58,278 nucleotides of DNA from Sutterella sp. (GTDB lineage Bacteria; Pseudomonadota; Gammaproteobacteria; Burkholderiales; Burkholderiaceae_F): contig DYCH01000049.1 of the NCBI GenBank assembly GCA_019418235.1, positions 674 through 58,951 of the forward strand. The letters run 5' to 3'. The translations under genes were made by a program, and so were the position numbers. The notes beneath the pieces are model-generated. The model searched no databases and was not told where the DNA came from. It saw only the letters and a list, made by a program, of their open reading frames with translations. Positions 8,803 through 16,785 of the stretch are shown piece by piece; position 1 is the stretch's first letter; each line of letters opens with the position of its first letter.

Positions 8803-10025
8803 GCGCTCTTTTCTTTTGTAGCATTGGCGGCCTTCGTGGCCGCTAATTTTTTAAAGGCTGGTACAACATAGATCAAGCAAAAAACAGCAGCAATTGCGGC
8901 AATGGAACCGCCAAAATAGCCGATATTTTCAATGCCCGAGTGAGTGACAACTAAACCACCAACCAAGGCTCCCGTGCCAATTCCAATGTTGTAGATGCCC
9001 GAATATACGGACATGGCAATCGCTGTTCCTTGAGGGGCGGCGGTAATAATGGATGATTGGAAAACCAGATTGTAGAGTGTCACCGAGAAGCCCCAGAAAA
9101 GACAGGCAGCAACGATGGTTTCGGTGTTCAAGGTAAACGCTTTCATCATCAATAGTGAAATGGCAATGCCGATAACGGCGGACCGCATAAAGGCAAAGGG
9201 GAAACTGTCGTTGAGTTTGGAGAAAATCCAGCTGCCAACAATACCAATGGCACCATAAACGACCAAAATCCAAGAAATACCACTTTCACTCATGCCGCCG
9301 ATTTGAGCCAAGAAAGGCTCAATGTAACTATAGAGCGCGAAGTTACCCGTCATGATGATAGGGGTGAGGATGTAAATGCCCAATAGTGTTGGTTTACCTA
9401 AAAGCGCAGGCACGTCACGCAAAGCCATTGCATTTTTGTTTTGAACACTGGGGAACAAACGCCATAGACAAATGAGAGCCAAAGAGGCAATGACACCAAT
9501 CACGAGGAACGTAAATCGCCATCCTAAATAAAGGCCTAAAACGCGTCCTAGAGGCAAGCCAACAATCATGGCAATAGACGACCCTGCAACGATCATACTT
9601 AACGCTGTAGCACGTCTTCTGGGAGGTGCAACCTCAACGGCTAAAGGACTGACAATCGACCAAAAAACAGCGTGAGAGCAGGCAACGCCAATGCGGGAGG
9701 CCATCAAAAACCAATAGTTGGTTGAAAGGGCCGAAGCAATGTGACTTAACACAAAGACCGTGACCACCAGCATCATGAGTTTTCGACACTCAACTTTGGC
9801 GGCTAAAAGCATGAGAGGCAGGGACATAACGGCTACGACCCATGCGTAACCGGTCACTAACCAACCGGTTTGAGCTTCAGAGGTACCGAAATCCTGTCCG
9901 ATACTTGTCAACAAGCCGATAGGAACGAACTCCGACGTATTGAAGACAAACGTACACAACGTTAGGGATAAAACCGGCAACCAAGCGAGAAGTAAGGGCT
10001 TTTCTTTGTCTAAAAATTCAGACAT
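8799..10025 (-). CDS. MFS transporter, sugar-efflux/AraJ-like (DHA1) type
   Basis: 408 residues with about 12 hydrophobic segments. The opening FVFNTSEFVPIGLLTSIGQDF followed by GWLVTGYAWVVAV is typical of the SotB/YdhP/AraJ family of proton-coupled sugar or drug exporters. The start at ATG 10025 has GAGAAAG 5 bases upstream; the longer frame to 10085 adds a non-hydrophobic leader not expected for this family. Runs tail-to-tail into the narL-like gene with a 4-base TTAA overlap. The substrate cannot be assigned. Confidence 0.85.
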   Translation of the reverse strand: MSEFLDKEKPLLLAWLPVLSLTLCTFVFNTSEFVPIGLLTSIGQDFGTSEAQTGWLVTGYAWVVAVMSLPLMLLAAKVECRKLMMLVVTVFVLSHIASALSTNYWFLMASRIGVACSHAVFWSIVSPLAVEVAPPRRRATALSMIVAGSSIAMIVGLPLGRVLGLYLGWRFTFLVIGVIASLALICLWRLFPSVQNKNAMALRDVPALLGKPTLLGIYILTPIIMTGNFALYSYIEPFLAQIGGMSESGISWILVVYGAIGIVGSWIFSKLNDSFPFAFMRSAVIGIAISLLMMKAFTLNTETIVAACLFWGFSVTLYNLVFQSSIITAAPQGTAIAMSVYSGIYNIGIGTGALVGGLVVTHSGIENIGYFGGSIAAIAAVFCLIYVVPAFKKLAATKAANATKEKSA

Positions 10026-10121
10026 AAAAACTTTCTCAATGTTAAGAGGGAAGTGGTTATAGCAGATTTTTTTCGTCGCTCGCAAACACTTTTTTGGGAG
10101 TTTTTATCTAGTTTTTTTAAG

Positions 10122-10157
10122 AAAAAAGTCTCCGATTTGAGGTGTCGGAGACTTTTC
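10122..10157 (-). terminator. Terminator downstream of trmL
   Basis: Perfect 8-base stem GTCTCCGA (10128-10135) with TCGGAGAC (10145-10152). On the minus strand it is followed by six T, so it ends the ftsE-ftsX-rpoH-trmL direction. A shorter T run on the other side may also allow plus-strand termination. Confidence 0.85.
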
Positions 10158-10168
10158 AAAAGGATGGA

Positions 10169-10639
10169 TTAGTTGCCACCTTGGTAACCATTTTGTCGCC
10201 ATGCTTCAAAGACGGTAATGGCAACGGTATTGGAAAGGTTTAGCGAGCGATTATTAGGCCGCATCGGTAAGCGAATACGTTGCTCGCTTGGGAAACTGTT
10301 TCGAACCTCATCGGGAAGCCCATGACCTTCGCTACCAAAGACAAACCAGTCGTCCGGTTTAAATTCGCTTTGAGCAAAGGGGTGCGAGCCCTTTGTTGTC
10401 ATTGCAAACATTCGTGTTTTATCGGGATTTTCACTGGCTAAGAAGGCATCAAAACTCTTGTGAATCTTGACGGTAGCATATTCGTGATAATCCAACCCTG
10501 CGCGAATCATGTGCTTGTCATCAAGCGAAAAGCCAAGAGGTTCAACCAAGTGAAGTTCACAGCCGGTGTTGGCACAAAGTCGAATAATATTGCCGGTATT
10601 GGGCGGAATTTCCGGGGCAACTAAAACAATCTTAAACAT
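10169..10639 (-). CDS. trmL: tRNA (cytidine(34)-2'-O)-methyltransferase TrmL
   Basis: A SPOUT-class methyltransferase that modifies the wobble base of tRNA-Leu isoacceptors. 156 residues with the family motifs PEIPPNTGNIIRLCANTG near the start, FGSEGHGLP in the middle and the knot sequence IRLPMRPNNRSLNLSNTVAI at the end. Two in-frame ATGs exist (10645, 10639); I use 10639 because relatives begin MF(K/H)IVL. It overlaps the rpoH stop by 8 bases, so it is probably translated from the rpoH message. Confidence 0.94.
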   Translation of the reverse strand: MFKIVLVAPEIPPNTGNIIRLCANTGCELHLVEPLGFSLDDKHMIRAGLDYHEYATVKIHKSFDAFLASENPDKTRMFAMTTKGSHPFAQSEFKPDDWFVFGSEGHGLPDEVRNSFPSEQRIRLPMRPNNRSLNLSNTVAITVFEAWRQNGYQGGN

Positions 10640-11564
10640 ATTCATCAGCAGGCGCTGTGAGCGCCTTTTTCATTTTTAATAAAGCGTTTTTTTCAATTTG
10701 GCGTACGCGTTCAGCCGATACGCCAAGCTCTTGAGCAATTTCTTGCAAAGTTTTGGGAGCGAGCTCGCCGTCTTCGTTTTCATTAAACCAACGAGCACGA
10801 ATCACATAGCGGCTTCGTTCATCCAAGGCCGCGAGCGCCTGACGGACCCCTTCTTTTTGCATTTCCTCTTCGTCTTTTTGCTGAAGAATAACGGTGGGTT
10901 CGTTTTCCGTTGACGATAACCACTGAATGGGGTCTAAACGATTGCTTTCATCGTCTTCGCTACTGACGACTGAGTCAATGGACGTTTCATTGCCGTACAT
11001 CCGCTCTTCCATCTCGAGAACTTCTGAGGTTTTAACATCAAGTTCGTTGGCAATCTCATCGGCTTGTGAGTAGGTGAGGGCATTTTCCCCTCGCATTGAG
11101 CGAAGATTAAAGAAGAGTTTTCGCTGTGACTTGGTGGTAGCGAGTTTAACTTGGCGCCAATTTTTAATGATGTAGTCTTGAATTTCGGAACGAATCCAAT
11201 ATTCGGCAAACGTCATTAAACGTGCACCACGATCGGGCTCAAAGTGCTTAATGGCTTTGAGTAAACCAATGTTGCCTTCTTGAATTAAGTCAGCCTGAGG
11301 CAGACCGTAGCCTAAGTAAGTGCGGGAAATGGCAATCACTAAACGCAAATGCGCCATAACAAGGTCGCGACCGGCACTCATGTCATTGTGCTTATGAAGT
11401 CGTTCAACCAAGGCGCGTTCTTGTTCAGGCGTTAGAATGGGAAATCGATTGGCCGCTTGGATGTAAGCATCCAAATTCCCAAGGCTGGGAATAATGGCCG
11501 GAACCTTACTTTGATAAGGAACCAGAGCGCCAGTATTTTGGGGCTTTTTATCCGATGCACTCAT
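10632..11564 (-). CDS. rpoH: RNA polymerase heat-shock sigma factor sigma-32
   Basis: 310 residues of the sigma-70 family. Region 2 carries DLIQEGNIGLLKAI and the RpoH-specific box QRKLFFNLR lies at 147-155. Region 4 ends in a helix-turn-helix (TLQEIAQELGVSAERVRQIE). The RpoH box distinguishes it from RpoD and RpoS. Its place after ftsE-ftsX is the classic gammaproteobacterial and betaproteobacterial order. I see no clear heat-shock thermosensor structure, but the start lies 12 bases after ftsX, so translation may be coupled. Confidence 0.97.
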   Translation of the reverse strand: MSASDKKPQNTGALVPYQSKVPAIIPSLGNLDAYIQAANRFPILTPEQERALVERLHKHNDMSAGRDLVMAHLRLVIAISRTYLGYGLPQADLIQEGNIGLLKAIKHFEPDRGARLMTFAEYWIRSEIQDYIIKNWRQVKLATTKSQRKLFFNLRSMRGENALTYSQADEIANELDVKTSEVLEMEERMYGNETSIDSVVSSEDDESNRLDPIQWLSSTENEPTVILQQKDEEEMQKEGVRQALAALDERSRYVIRARWFNENEDGELAPKTLQEIAQELGVSAERVRQIEKNALLKMKKALTAPADEYV

Positions 11565-11576
11565 GCCGATTCTCGC

Positions 11577-12485
11577 TTAATAAACTCGTTCAATTTTTGC
11601 GACAGCGCGTCGGGTAATAATGTTGGCGATCAGACCACCCAAAAGGGCGCAGAATAAGACGAAAGCGAAGTTGACATCCCACGGAAGGGGAGCAACGGCC
11701 AATTGAGTGCCATATTGTTCCCCTACGGTCAGTAACGCCTTATTGGCGTATTGACGAGCAAAGGTTGATATGCCAAGGGCAATCGTAGCGGCTAAACCCA
11801 TGGTCAAGAAACCACGCCAAACGTAAGGGCGAATTGAGAAAGAGGGGGAGGCACCAAAAAGATACAACATCCCTAATTCCGCTTTTTGGGCGTCAGCGGC
11901 CAAACGAACACTGGCAGCAATCACACACAAAAGCATCAAAAAAGTAATCGCAACAAAAATGCCGCCAAGCGCCAAAAGGGCTTTATAGAGAGCATCGAGC
12001 TTAGTGAGCCAAGAGCTATCGTAGGCGACCATGCTCACGCCTTTGAGTTTTTCAATATTTTTAGCCGTTGTTTCAATTTCATCCGGCGACATATTGGTCT
12101 CTAACGTGACGATAATGAGATCGGGCAGGGGATTTTCAGCGCTATTTTTATTTTGTTTGAGTCCTAAACTTTTATTTAAACTTTCAAAGGCTTCCTCTTT
12201 CGGAATGACCTCGATACGCATGACGTGTTCATGACGACCGATACGCTCTTGGAGGTTGGTCATCATGGATTTCGAAATATTCTGATAGGCAAAGACCGTG
12301 ATTTCGGGTGCCAGAGGCACAGCTCGCATAGGCTCGGCCAAGCCGTAGACCATACTTGCGATAAAAACAGGGATTGTCAGCGATAAACTGGCCAATGCCA
12401 AGGCAAGGAAGAAAACCCCTTTGGCATTTCGAATGCCACGGATCATTTGCGTGAAGGCCCAACCGCGGGAGGCAGAAAAACTCAT
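11577..12485 (-). CDS. ftsX: Cell-division ABC transporter permease FtsX
   Basis: 302 residues with the FtsX layout: cytoplasmic N-terminus, membrane helix about 25-48, extracytoplasmic domain, then three membrane helices in the C-terminal half. Partner of FtsE; the pair controls septal peptidoglycan hydrolysis through EnvC-type activators in enterobacteria. A strong ribosome site (GGAGGG) lies in the end of ftsE, and the start abuts the ftsE stop. Confidence 0.93.
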   Translation of the reverse strand: MSFSASRGWAFTQMIRGIRNAKGVFFLALALASLSLTIPVFIASMVYGLAEPMRAVPLAPEITVFAYQNISKSMMTNLQERIGRHEHVMRIEVIPKEEAFESLNKSLGLKQNKNSAENPLPDLIIVTLETNMSPDEIETTAKNIEKLKGVSMVAYDSSWLTKLDALYKALLALGGIFVAITFLMLLCVIAASVRLAADAQKAELGMLYLFGASPSFSIRPYVWRGFLTMGLAATIALGISTFARQYANKALLTVGEQYGTQLAVAPLPWDVNFAFVLFCALLGGLIANIITRRAVAKIERVY

Positions 12486-13172
12486 TTATAGCCCTCCTGC
12501 ATTAGAGGCAAAACGCACCTCACGATAGGGGATTTCGTTCGGGACAACCAAAAGGTGAGACGCAGCAATAACGGTAACCCCTGCTACAGAGAATTCCCCC
12601 AATAAATTAATGAGGGTTTGGGCATTGTTGGCATCTAAGTGTGCGGCCGGTTCGTCAGCGAGAATGAGTACGGGCTGATTGACAACGGCTCGTGCTAAAC
12701 AAACAAGCTGACGCTGACCTGAAGAGAGGTCGATGGGCATTTTTTCAGCGGCGTCCGCAATGTGGCAACGAGCAAGTGCGGCGTAAGCCGCCTGGCGAGC
12801 TTCTTCAGTACTCGCATCGGCCGCAAGAGCTGGCAACATAACATTTTCTAAGATGGTGCGATCCTCTAAAAGAGAGGCATTTTGCAACATCAGGCCAATG
12901 GCTCGACGCAACCAACGGCGTTGAATGGAATTAAACTCTTGAACGTCTTCGCCTGCGACGCGAATTGCACCGGAGGAAGGATTTAAAAGCCCAGCAATTA
13001 AACGCAAGACAGAGGATTTGCCACAACCGGTATCGCCGTGAAGCACGACAAATTCGCCTCGATAAATTTTTAACGAGACGTCATTGAGCACTTTACGGTC
13101 ACCGTCAAACGCCAAACAGACGTTTGAGAGTTCAACCAAGGGGCTAGCCGGAGTTGGGGTTATATCTTGCAT
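12486..13172 (-). CDS. ftsE: Cell-division ABC ATPase FtsE
   Basis: 228 residues with Walker A GDTGCGKSS, Walker B LILADEPAAHLD and the Q-loop region. The ABC signature reads LSSGQRQ rather than the usual LSGGQ/LSGGE, a small deviation at a position important for ATP contact. Coupled to ftsX, then rpoH and trmL downstream. The start at ATG 13172 is 12 bases after the ppx-like stop, with its ribosome site inside that gene. Confidence 0.94.
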   Translation of the reverse strand: MQDITPTPASPLVELSNVCLAFDGDRKVLNDVSLKIYRGEFVVLHGDTGCGKSSVLRLIAGLLNPSSGAIRVAGEDVQEFNSIQRRWLRRAIGLMLQNASLLEDRTILENVMLPALAADASTEEARQAAYAALARCHIADAAEKMPIDLSSGQRQLVCLARAVVNQPVLILADEPAAHLDANNAQTLINLLGEFSVAGVTVIAASHLLVVPNEIPYREVRFASNAGGL

Positions 13173-13184
13173 GAATCCAAAGGG

Positions 13185-14657
13185 TTATCGAATTTCGAGT
13201 TCCAGCTCATATTCTAAGGCTTTCCATGCATTAACTTCTTTTTTCAAAAGAAAAAATGTTAAGGGATGTTTGCTGAGCCAGAACGAATCATTAATTTTAA
13301 TGACCCAGTGTTTTTTTGCGATGCACTTTATTTGGATTTTTTCAAAATTCATAGCATCGTCTTCATGAGAAAGAAGATAAGTCAAACGCATTGAAAGCAG
13401 AGCATGGGCCCAGTGCTCGTCATTTAATTGCGATTGGACTTTATAAAGGCGCCCGCGATGGCCGAGCACCAAGTCTGCGATCCAATCTTGTTCTGTTTTA
13501 GAAAAGTCCGGCAGGTGACTGTTTTTCAGTAGATACGCCCCGTGATGGTGATAACGGTTAGGACTGATGACCTTTCCAATTTCACTTGCCATCCCTGCCC
13601 AATAAAGTCGTTGTTTGTGGGTAGGATTGTCTTCATTTTCAAGTTGTTGATAAAAATGAAGCGCTTTTTGAGCAAAAGAGTGAGCTCGCTTTGAGTCAGT
13701 TTTGGTCTGACTCAATAGGATACGTAAAGTCTTTTCTCGAAGGTCAAACCCGTTAAGTCGTTCTTTTAGGGCATACAAAACACCACGTCGCAGAGCTCCC
13801 GGCGCAAAATACATCTCTTGAATGCCTAAGGCATCAAAGACAGCTAATAAGACAGCTAGCCCCCCGGCAATGACGCCTTTACGAGATTCGGGTAACCCAG
13901 GGATATCCAATGCGCAGACCAATCCCTTCTCTAATAATTTGTCTTTTAATGAGATCAAATGATCTCGTGTCACAAACGTCTCAGAATTGGCTTGGGTGTG
14001 GTTACAAAGAGAGCACAGCGCTTCCATAGAACCGGAAGAGCCGTATGCTTTTTCCCAACGGTGTTTTCTGTATTGCCAACGCGCTTCGTTAAATTCGGCC
14101 ATCGAAGCTAAATAGGCAGACTCAAAGGTTTCGGGGGTGATTTCACCGCTCTTAAAATATTCGACAGTGGTGTTGACACAACCTACGTGAAACGACTCGC
14201 AACACGAGGCTTCGAAGTGTTTCCCTGCCACAAGTTCAGTCGATGCTCCACCGATATCAACGATGAGGCGAACCTCGTTACTTTCGGGTAAAGAGCGAGA
14301 ACACCCTTTAAACACAAGGCGAGCCTCTTCTTGGCCACTGAGAATTTCAATGGGACAGCCCAGCGTACTTTGCGCTTTTTCTAAAAAATCGCTCGCATTT
14401 TTTGCGGTGCGAAGCGTTTGAGTTCCTACGGCACGAATTTGGCGCAAAGGGATGCCCGCAAGATGATCTCGAAAGCGGGCGAGAGCAAGAAGGGCTTTTT
14501 CTTGAATGTCTTCTGTCAAGCAACCATTGGCATCAAGGCCGGCGGCTAATCGAACGCCTTCCTTGAGATAGATTTCTGTTGAAATGACCTCCCCCTTCAC
14601 GTGGCCTATTTCAAGTCGAAAACTGTTTGATCCGAGGTCAATCGCTGCTAAACGCAT
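13185..14657 (-). CDS. ppx: Ppx/GppA exopolyphosphatase-family phosphatase
   Basis: 490 residues of the actin/Hsp70-like Ppx/GppA superfamily. It opens with AAIDLGSNSFRLEIG, has the second phosphate loop VDIGGASTEL, the conserved GSSGSMEA, and a C-terminal HD-like helical region. It hydrolyses polyphosphate and/or pppGpp; sequence alone does not separate the two. Start at ATG 14657 (AAAGGATG upstream), inside the coaD 3' end, rather than the longer frame from 14687. Confidence 0.9.
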   Translation of the reverse strand: MRLAAIDLGSNSFRLEIGHVKGEVISTEIYLKEGVRLAAGLDANGCLTEDIQEKALLALARFRDHLAGIPLRQIRAVGTQTLRTAKNASDFLEKAQSTLGCPIEILSGQEEARLVFKGCSRSLPESNEVRLIVDIGGASTELVAGKHFEASCCESFHVGCVNTTVEYFKSGEITPETFESAYLASMAEFNEARWQYRKHRWEKAYGSSGSMEALCSLCNHTQANSETFVTRDHLISLKDKLLEKGLVCALDIPGLPESRKGVIAGGLAVLLAVFDALGIQEMYFAPGALRRGVLYALKERLNGFDLREKTLRILLSQTKTDSKRAHSFAQKALHFYQQLENEDNPTHKQRLYWAGMASEIGKVISPNRYHHHGAYLLKNSHLPDFSKTEQDWIADLVLGHRGRLYKVQSQLNDEHWAHALLSMRLTYLLSHEDDAMNFEKIQIKCIAKKHWVIKINDSFWLSKHPLTFFLLKKEVNAWKALEYELELEIR

Positions 14658-14664
14658 AACGAGT

Positions 14665-15144
14665 TCATCCTTTTTGTTTTTTGGCAAGGGCTTCGGCTAC
14701 ACAGGCCGGAACAAAAGGTGAAACGTCACCCCCTAAACGATGAATTTCTCTCACGAGCGAACCCGAAATAAATTGTGTTCCGTCCATCGGAGGGAAAAAG
14801 ATCGTTTGTACCTTCGGATTCAGGGCGTGATTAACGCTTGCCATGCGCGTCTCGTAGTCAAAGTCACTACCGTTGCGAACGCCTCGAATTAATACTTTGG
14901 CGTTTTGCGCTTCAACGAACTTGCTCAAAAGCCCTTCAAACCCAATGACGCGTACCTTTTGTTTGCCTTCTAGGGCCTTTTGGGCAAGCGCCACTCGCTC
15001 TTTAAAAGAAAAGAACGTGGATTTGCCTGTGTCAGCGGCAACCGCAACAATCACTTCATCGAAAATCTCGACAGCTCGATTTAAAACATCGTGATGCCCC
15101 AAAGTAAAGGGATCAAAGGTTCCGGCATAAATAGCGATGGTCAT
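14665..15144 (-). CDS. coaD: Pantetheine-phosphate adenylyltransferase
   Basis: Fourth step of coenzyme A synthesis: transfers AMP to 4'-phosphopantetheine. 159 residues, the expected length, with the nucleotidyltransferase signature AGTFDPFTLGHHDVL (the TxGH form), the RGVRNGSDFDYE motif and ISGSLVRE near the C-terminus. Lies between rsmD (2-base gap) and the ppx-like gene, a common rsmD-coaD pairing. Confidence 0.96.
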   Translation of the reverse strand: MTIAIYAGTFDPFTLGHHDVLNRAVEIFDEVIVAVAADTGKSTFFSFKERVALAQKALEGKQKVRVIGFEGLLSKFVEAQNAKVLIRGVRNGSDFDYETRMASVNHALNPKVQTIFFPPMDGTQFISGSLVREIHRLGGDVSPFVPACVAEALAKKQKG

Positions 15145-15146
15145 GG

Positions 15147-15782
15147 TTACTCTTCTCTAATTCTAAGGAGACGATAAGTGACAGCCCCCGCTGTGGACTC
15201 GCGAAGGGTTTCTAAATTTAACGCCTCAAGAAGTTCGTTTGCTTGCCACTCTTTCGGAGATTCAACGTAAATCAAACCGTTAGGCTTGAGACGTTGAGTA
15301 GCAATTTTTAACGCTTTTTCGTGAAAGTTCAGTGCAAACGGGGGGTCAATGAAAATAATGTCAAAGTGCTCTTCCAAACTGGCGACTTTGATCAATGCAT
15401 CGCCTTCAATGATTCGAATCTGCTCGGCATGCAACTTTTCCTTCGTAGCCTTTAAGGCTTGAGCTGCGTTGCGACTTTTTTCGACCATGACAACGGATTG
15501 AGCACCACGGCTACCGAATTCAAAGCCGAGCGCTCCGCTACCGGCGAAGAAATCTAACCCCGTTAATGTGGAATAATCCCCTTTGAAATGGGTTAACCAA
15601 TTAAACAAAGTTTCGCGAACTCGGTCACCGGTCGGTCTTAAGCCGTCAAGATCGGGGACAACCAGTGGCGTTTTTCGCCATTGACCCGCAATGATTCGCA
15701 CACTTCCCACTCGTGATTGGCGTGCTCTTGGTAAACTTACATCTCGTCGAGTGTTACGAGATTGATTTTTTATAGGACTCAT
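15147..15782 (-). CDS. rsmD: 16S rRNA (guanine(966)-N2)-methyltransferase
   Basis: 211 residues with SAM-binding GLDFFAGSGALGFEF and the catalytic IDPPF motif. LRPTGDRVRETLFNWL is diagnostic for RsmD. A basic leader of about 25 residues precedes the core VRIIAGQW, as in other Burkholderiales. The ATG at 15782 is 6 bases from the divergent ftsY ATG and has no clear Shine-Dalgarno site. An internal GTG before RIIAGQW is a possible alternative start. Confidence 0.93.
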   Translation of the reverse strand: MSPIKNQSRNTRRDVSLPRARQSRVGSVRIIAGQWRKTPLVVPDLDGLRPTGDRVRETLFNWLTHFKGDYSTLTGLDFFAGSGALGFEFGSRGAQSVVMVEKSRNAAQALKATKEKLHAEQIRIIEGDALIKVASLEEHFDIIFIDPPFALNFHEKALKIATQRLKPNGLIYVESPKEWQANELLEALNLETLRESTAGAVTYRLLRIREE

Positions 15783-15788
15783 ACGTTA

Positions 15789-16718
15789 ATGATAACGACA
15801 GAAAATAAAAAAGCGGGATGGTTAGAACGATTAAAAAGCGGTTTACACCGTACTCGCGTCAATATTGTTGGTCTTTTTACCGGCGGTAAGATCGATGAAG
15901 ACTTTTTGGAAGAGTTGGAATTTGCTCTTATTTCTGCCGATATGGGCGTTGAAACCGTCGGTGAGATCCTTCGTAAGTTAAGAGACGAGATCCAATTAAA
16001 GGGTTTGAAGACGCAAGACGAAGTGCGTATGGCACTTAAAGATGAAATTGTTCGCTTGTTAAAACCCTCCGAAGGGGCTTTAGACATTACTCGTGCCAAA
16101 CCCTTGGTCATGATGATGGTGGGTGTTAATGGCGCTGGTAAAACCACTTCCATTGGCAAAATCAGTAAGTGGATTTCGAGCCAAGATAAGTCCGTTTTGT
16201 TAGCCGCTGGTGATACCTTTAGAGCCGCAGCTCGAGAACAACTAGCCGTTTGGGGCGAACGCAATCGCGTGGAGGTGATTTCTCAAACCGGAGGCGATCC
16301 GGCTGCGGTTGCATTTGACGCTGTGAACGCCGGGCGAGCTCGTGGCGCGGATGTCGTGATTGTGGATACGGCCGGTCGTTTAACGACGCAGACGCGTTTA
16401 ATGGAAGAGCTCAAGCGTATTGCTCGTTCTCAAAATAAAGCCATGGAAGGCACGCCACATGAAGTGATTTTGGTCATTGACGGCACGAACGGTCAAAATG
16501 CTCTCAACCAAGTGAAGGCCTTTAATGAGGCTGTTCCCTTGACGGGTTTAATCATCACGAAGTTGGACGGAACGGCCAAGGGCGGTGTATTGGTGGCGAT
16601 TAGCCGTATGCGAGCTGATAATCCTCTTCCGATTTATTTTATCGGTGTCGGTGAAACGATTGAAGATTTACAGCCTTTCAATGCCGAAGAGTTTGCAAAG
16701 GCTTTGGTGGGCCTCTAG
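15789..16718 (+). CDS. ftsY: Signal recognition particle receptor FtsY
   Basis: 309 residues: four-helix N domain, then the SRP GTPase with GVNGAGKTTSIGK, DTAGR and TKLDGTAKGG. It docks SRP-ribosome complexes at the membrane for co-translational insertion. The acidic A domain of enterobacterial FtsY is missing; the protein starts almost directly with the N domain, as in many other bacteria. ATG 15789 has AGGA 11 bases upstream, inside the rsmD coding region. Confidence 0.96.
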   Translation: MITTENKKAGWLERLKSGLHRTRVNIVGLFTGGKIDEDFLEELEFALISADMGVETVGEILRKLRDEIQLKGLKTQDEVRMALKDEIVRLLKPSEGALDITRAKPLVMMMVGVNGAGKTTSIGKISKWISSQDKSVLLAAGDTFRAAAREQLAVWGERNRVEVISQTGGDPAAVAFDAVNAGRARGADVVIVDTAGRLTTQTRLMEELKRIARSQNKAMEGTPHEVILVIDGTNGQNALNQVKAFNEAVPLTGLIITKLDGTAKGGVLVAISRMRADNPLPIYFIGVGETIEDLQPFNAEEFAKALVGL

Positions 16719-16738
16719 GTCTTGCCATTAGGGGCAAC

Positions 16739-16772
16739 AAAAAAAGTCGGGTTAAAATGCTCGACTTTTTTG
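16739..16772. terminator. Bidirectional terminator between ftsY and the AsmA gene
   Basis: A stem of about 11 pairs (16741-16751 with 16760-16770), A-rich on one side and T-rich on the other, serves both convergent genes. Core GTCGGG pairs with CTCGAC with one G-U pair. Confidence 0.85.
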
Positions 16773-16785
16773 TTGGCTTAAGCAA

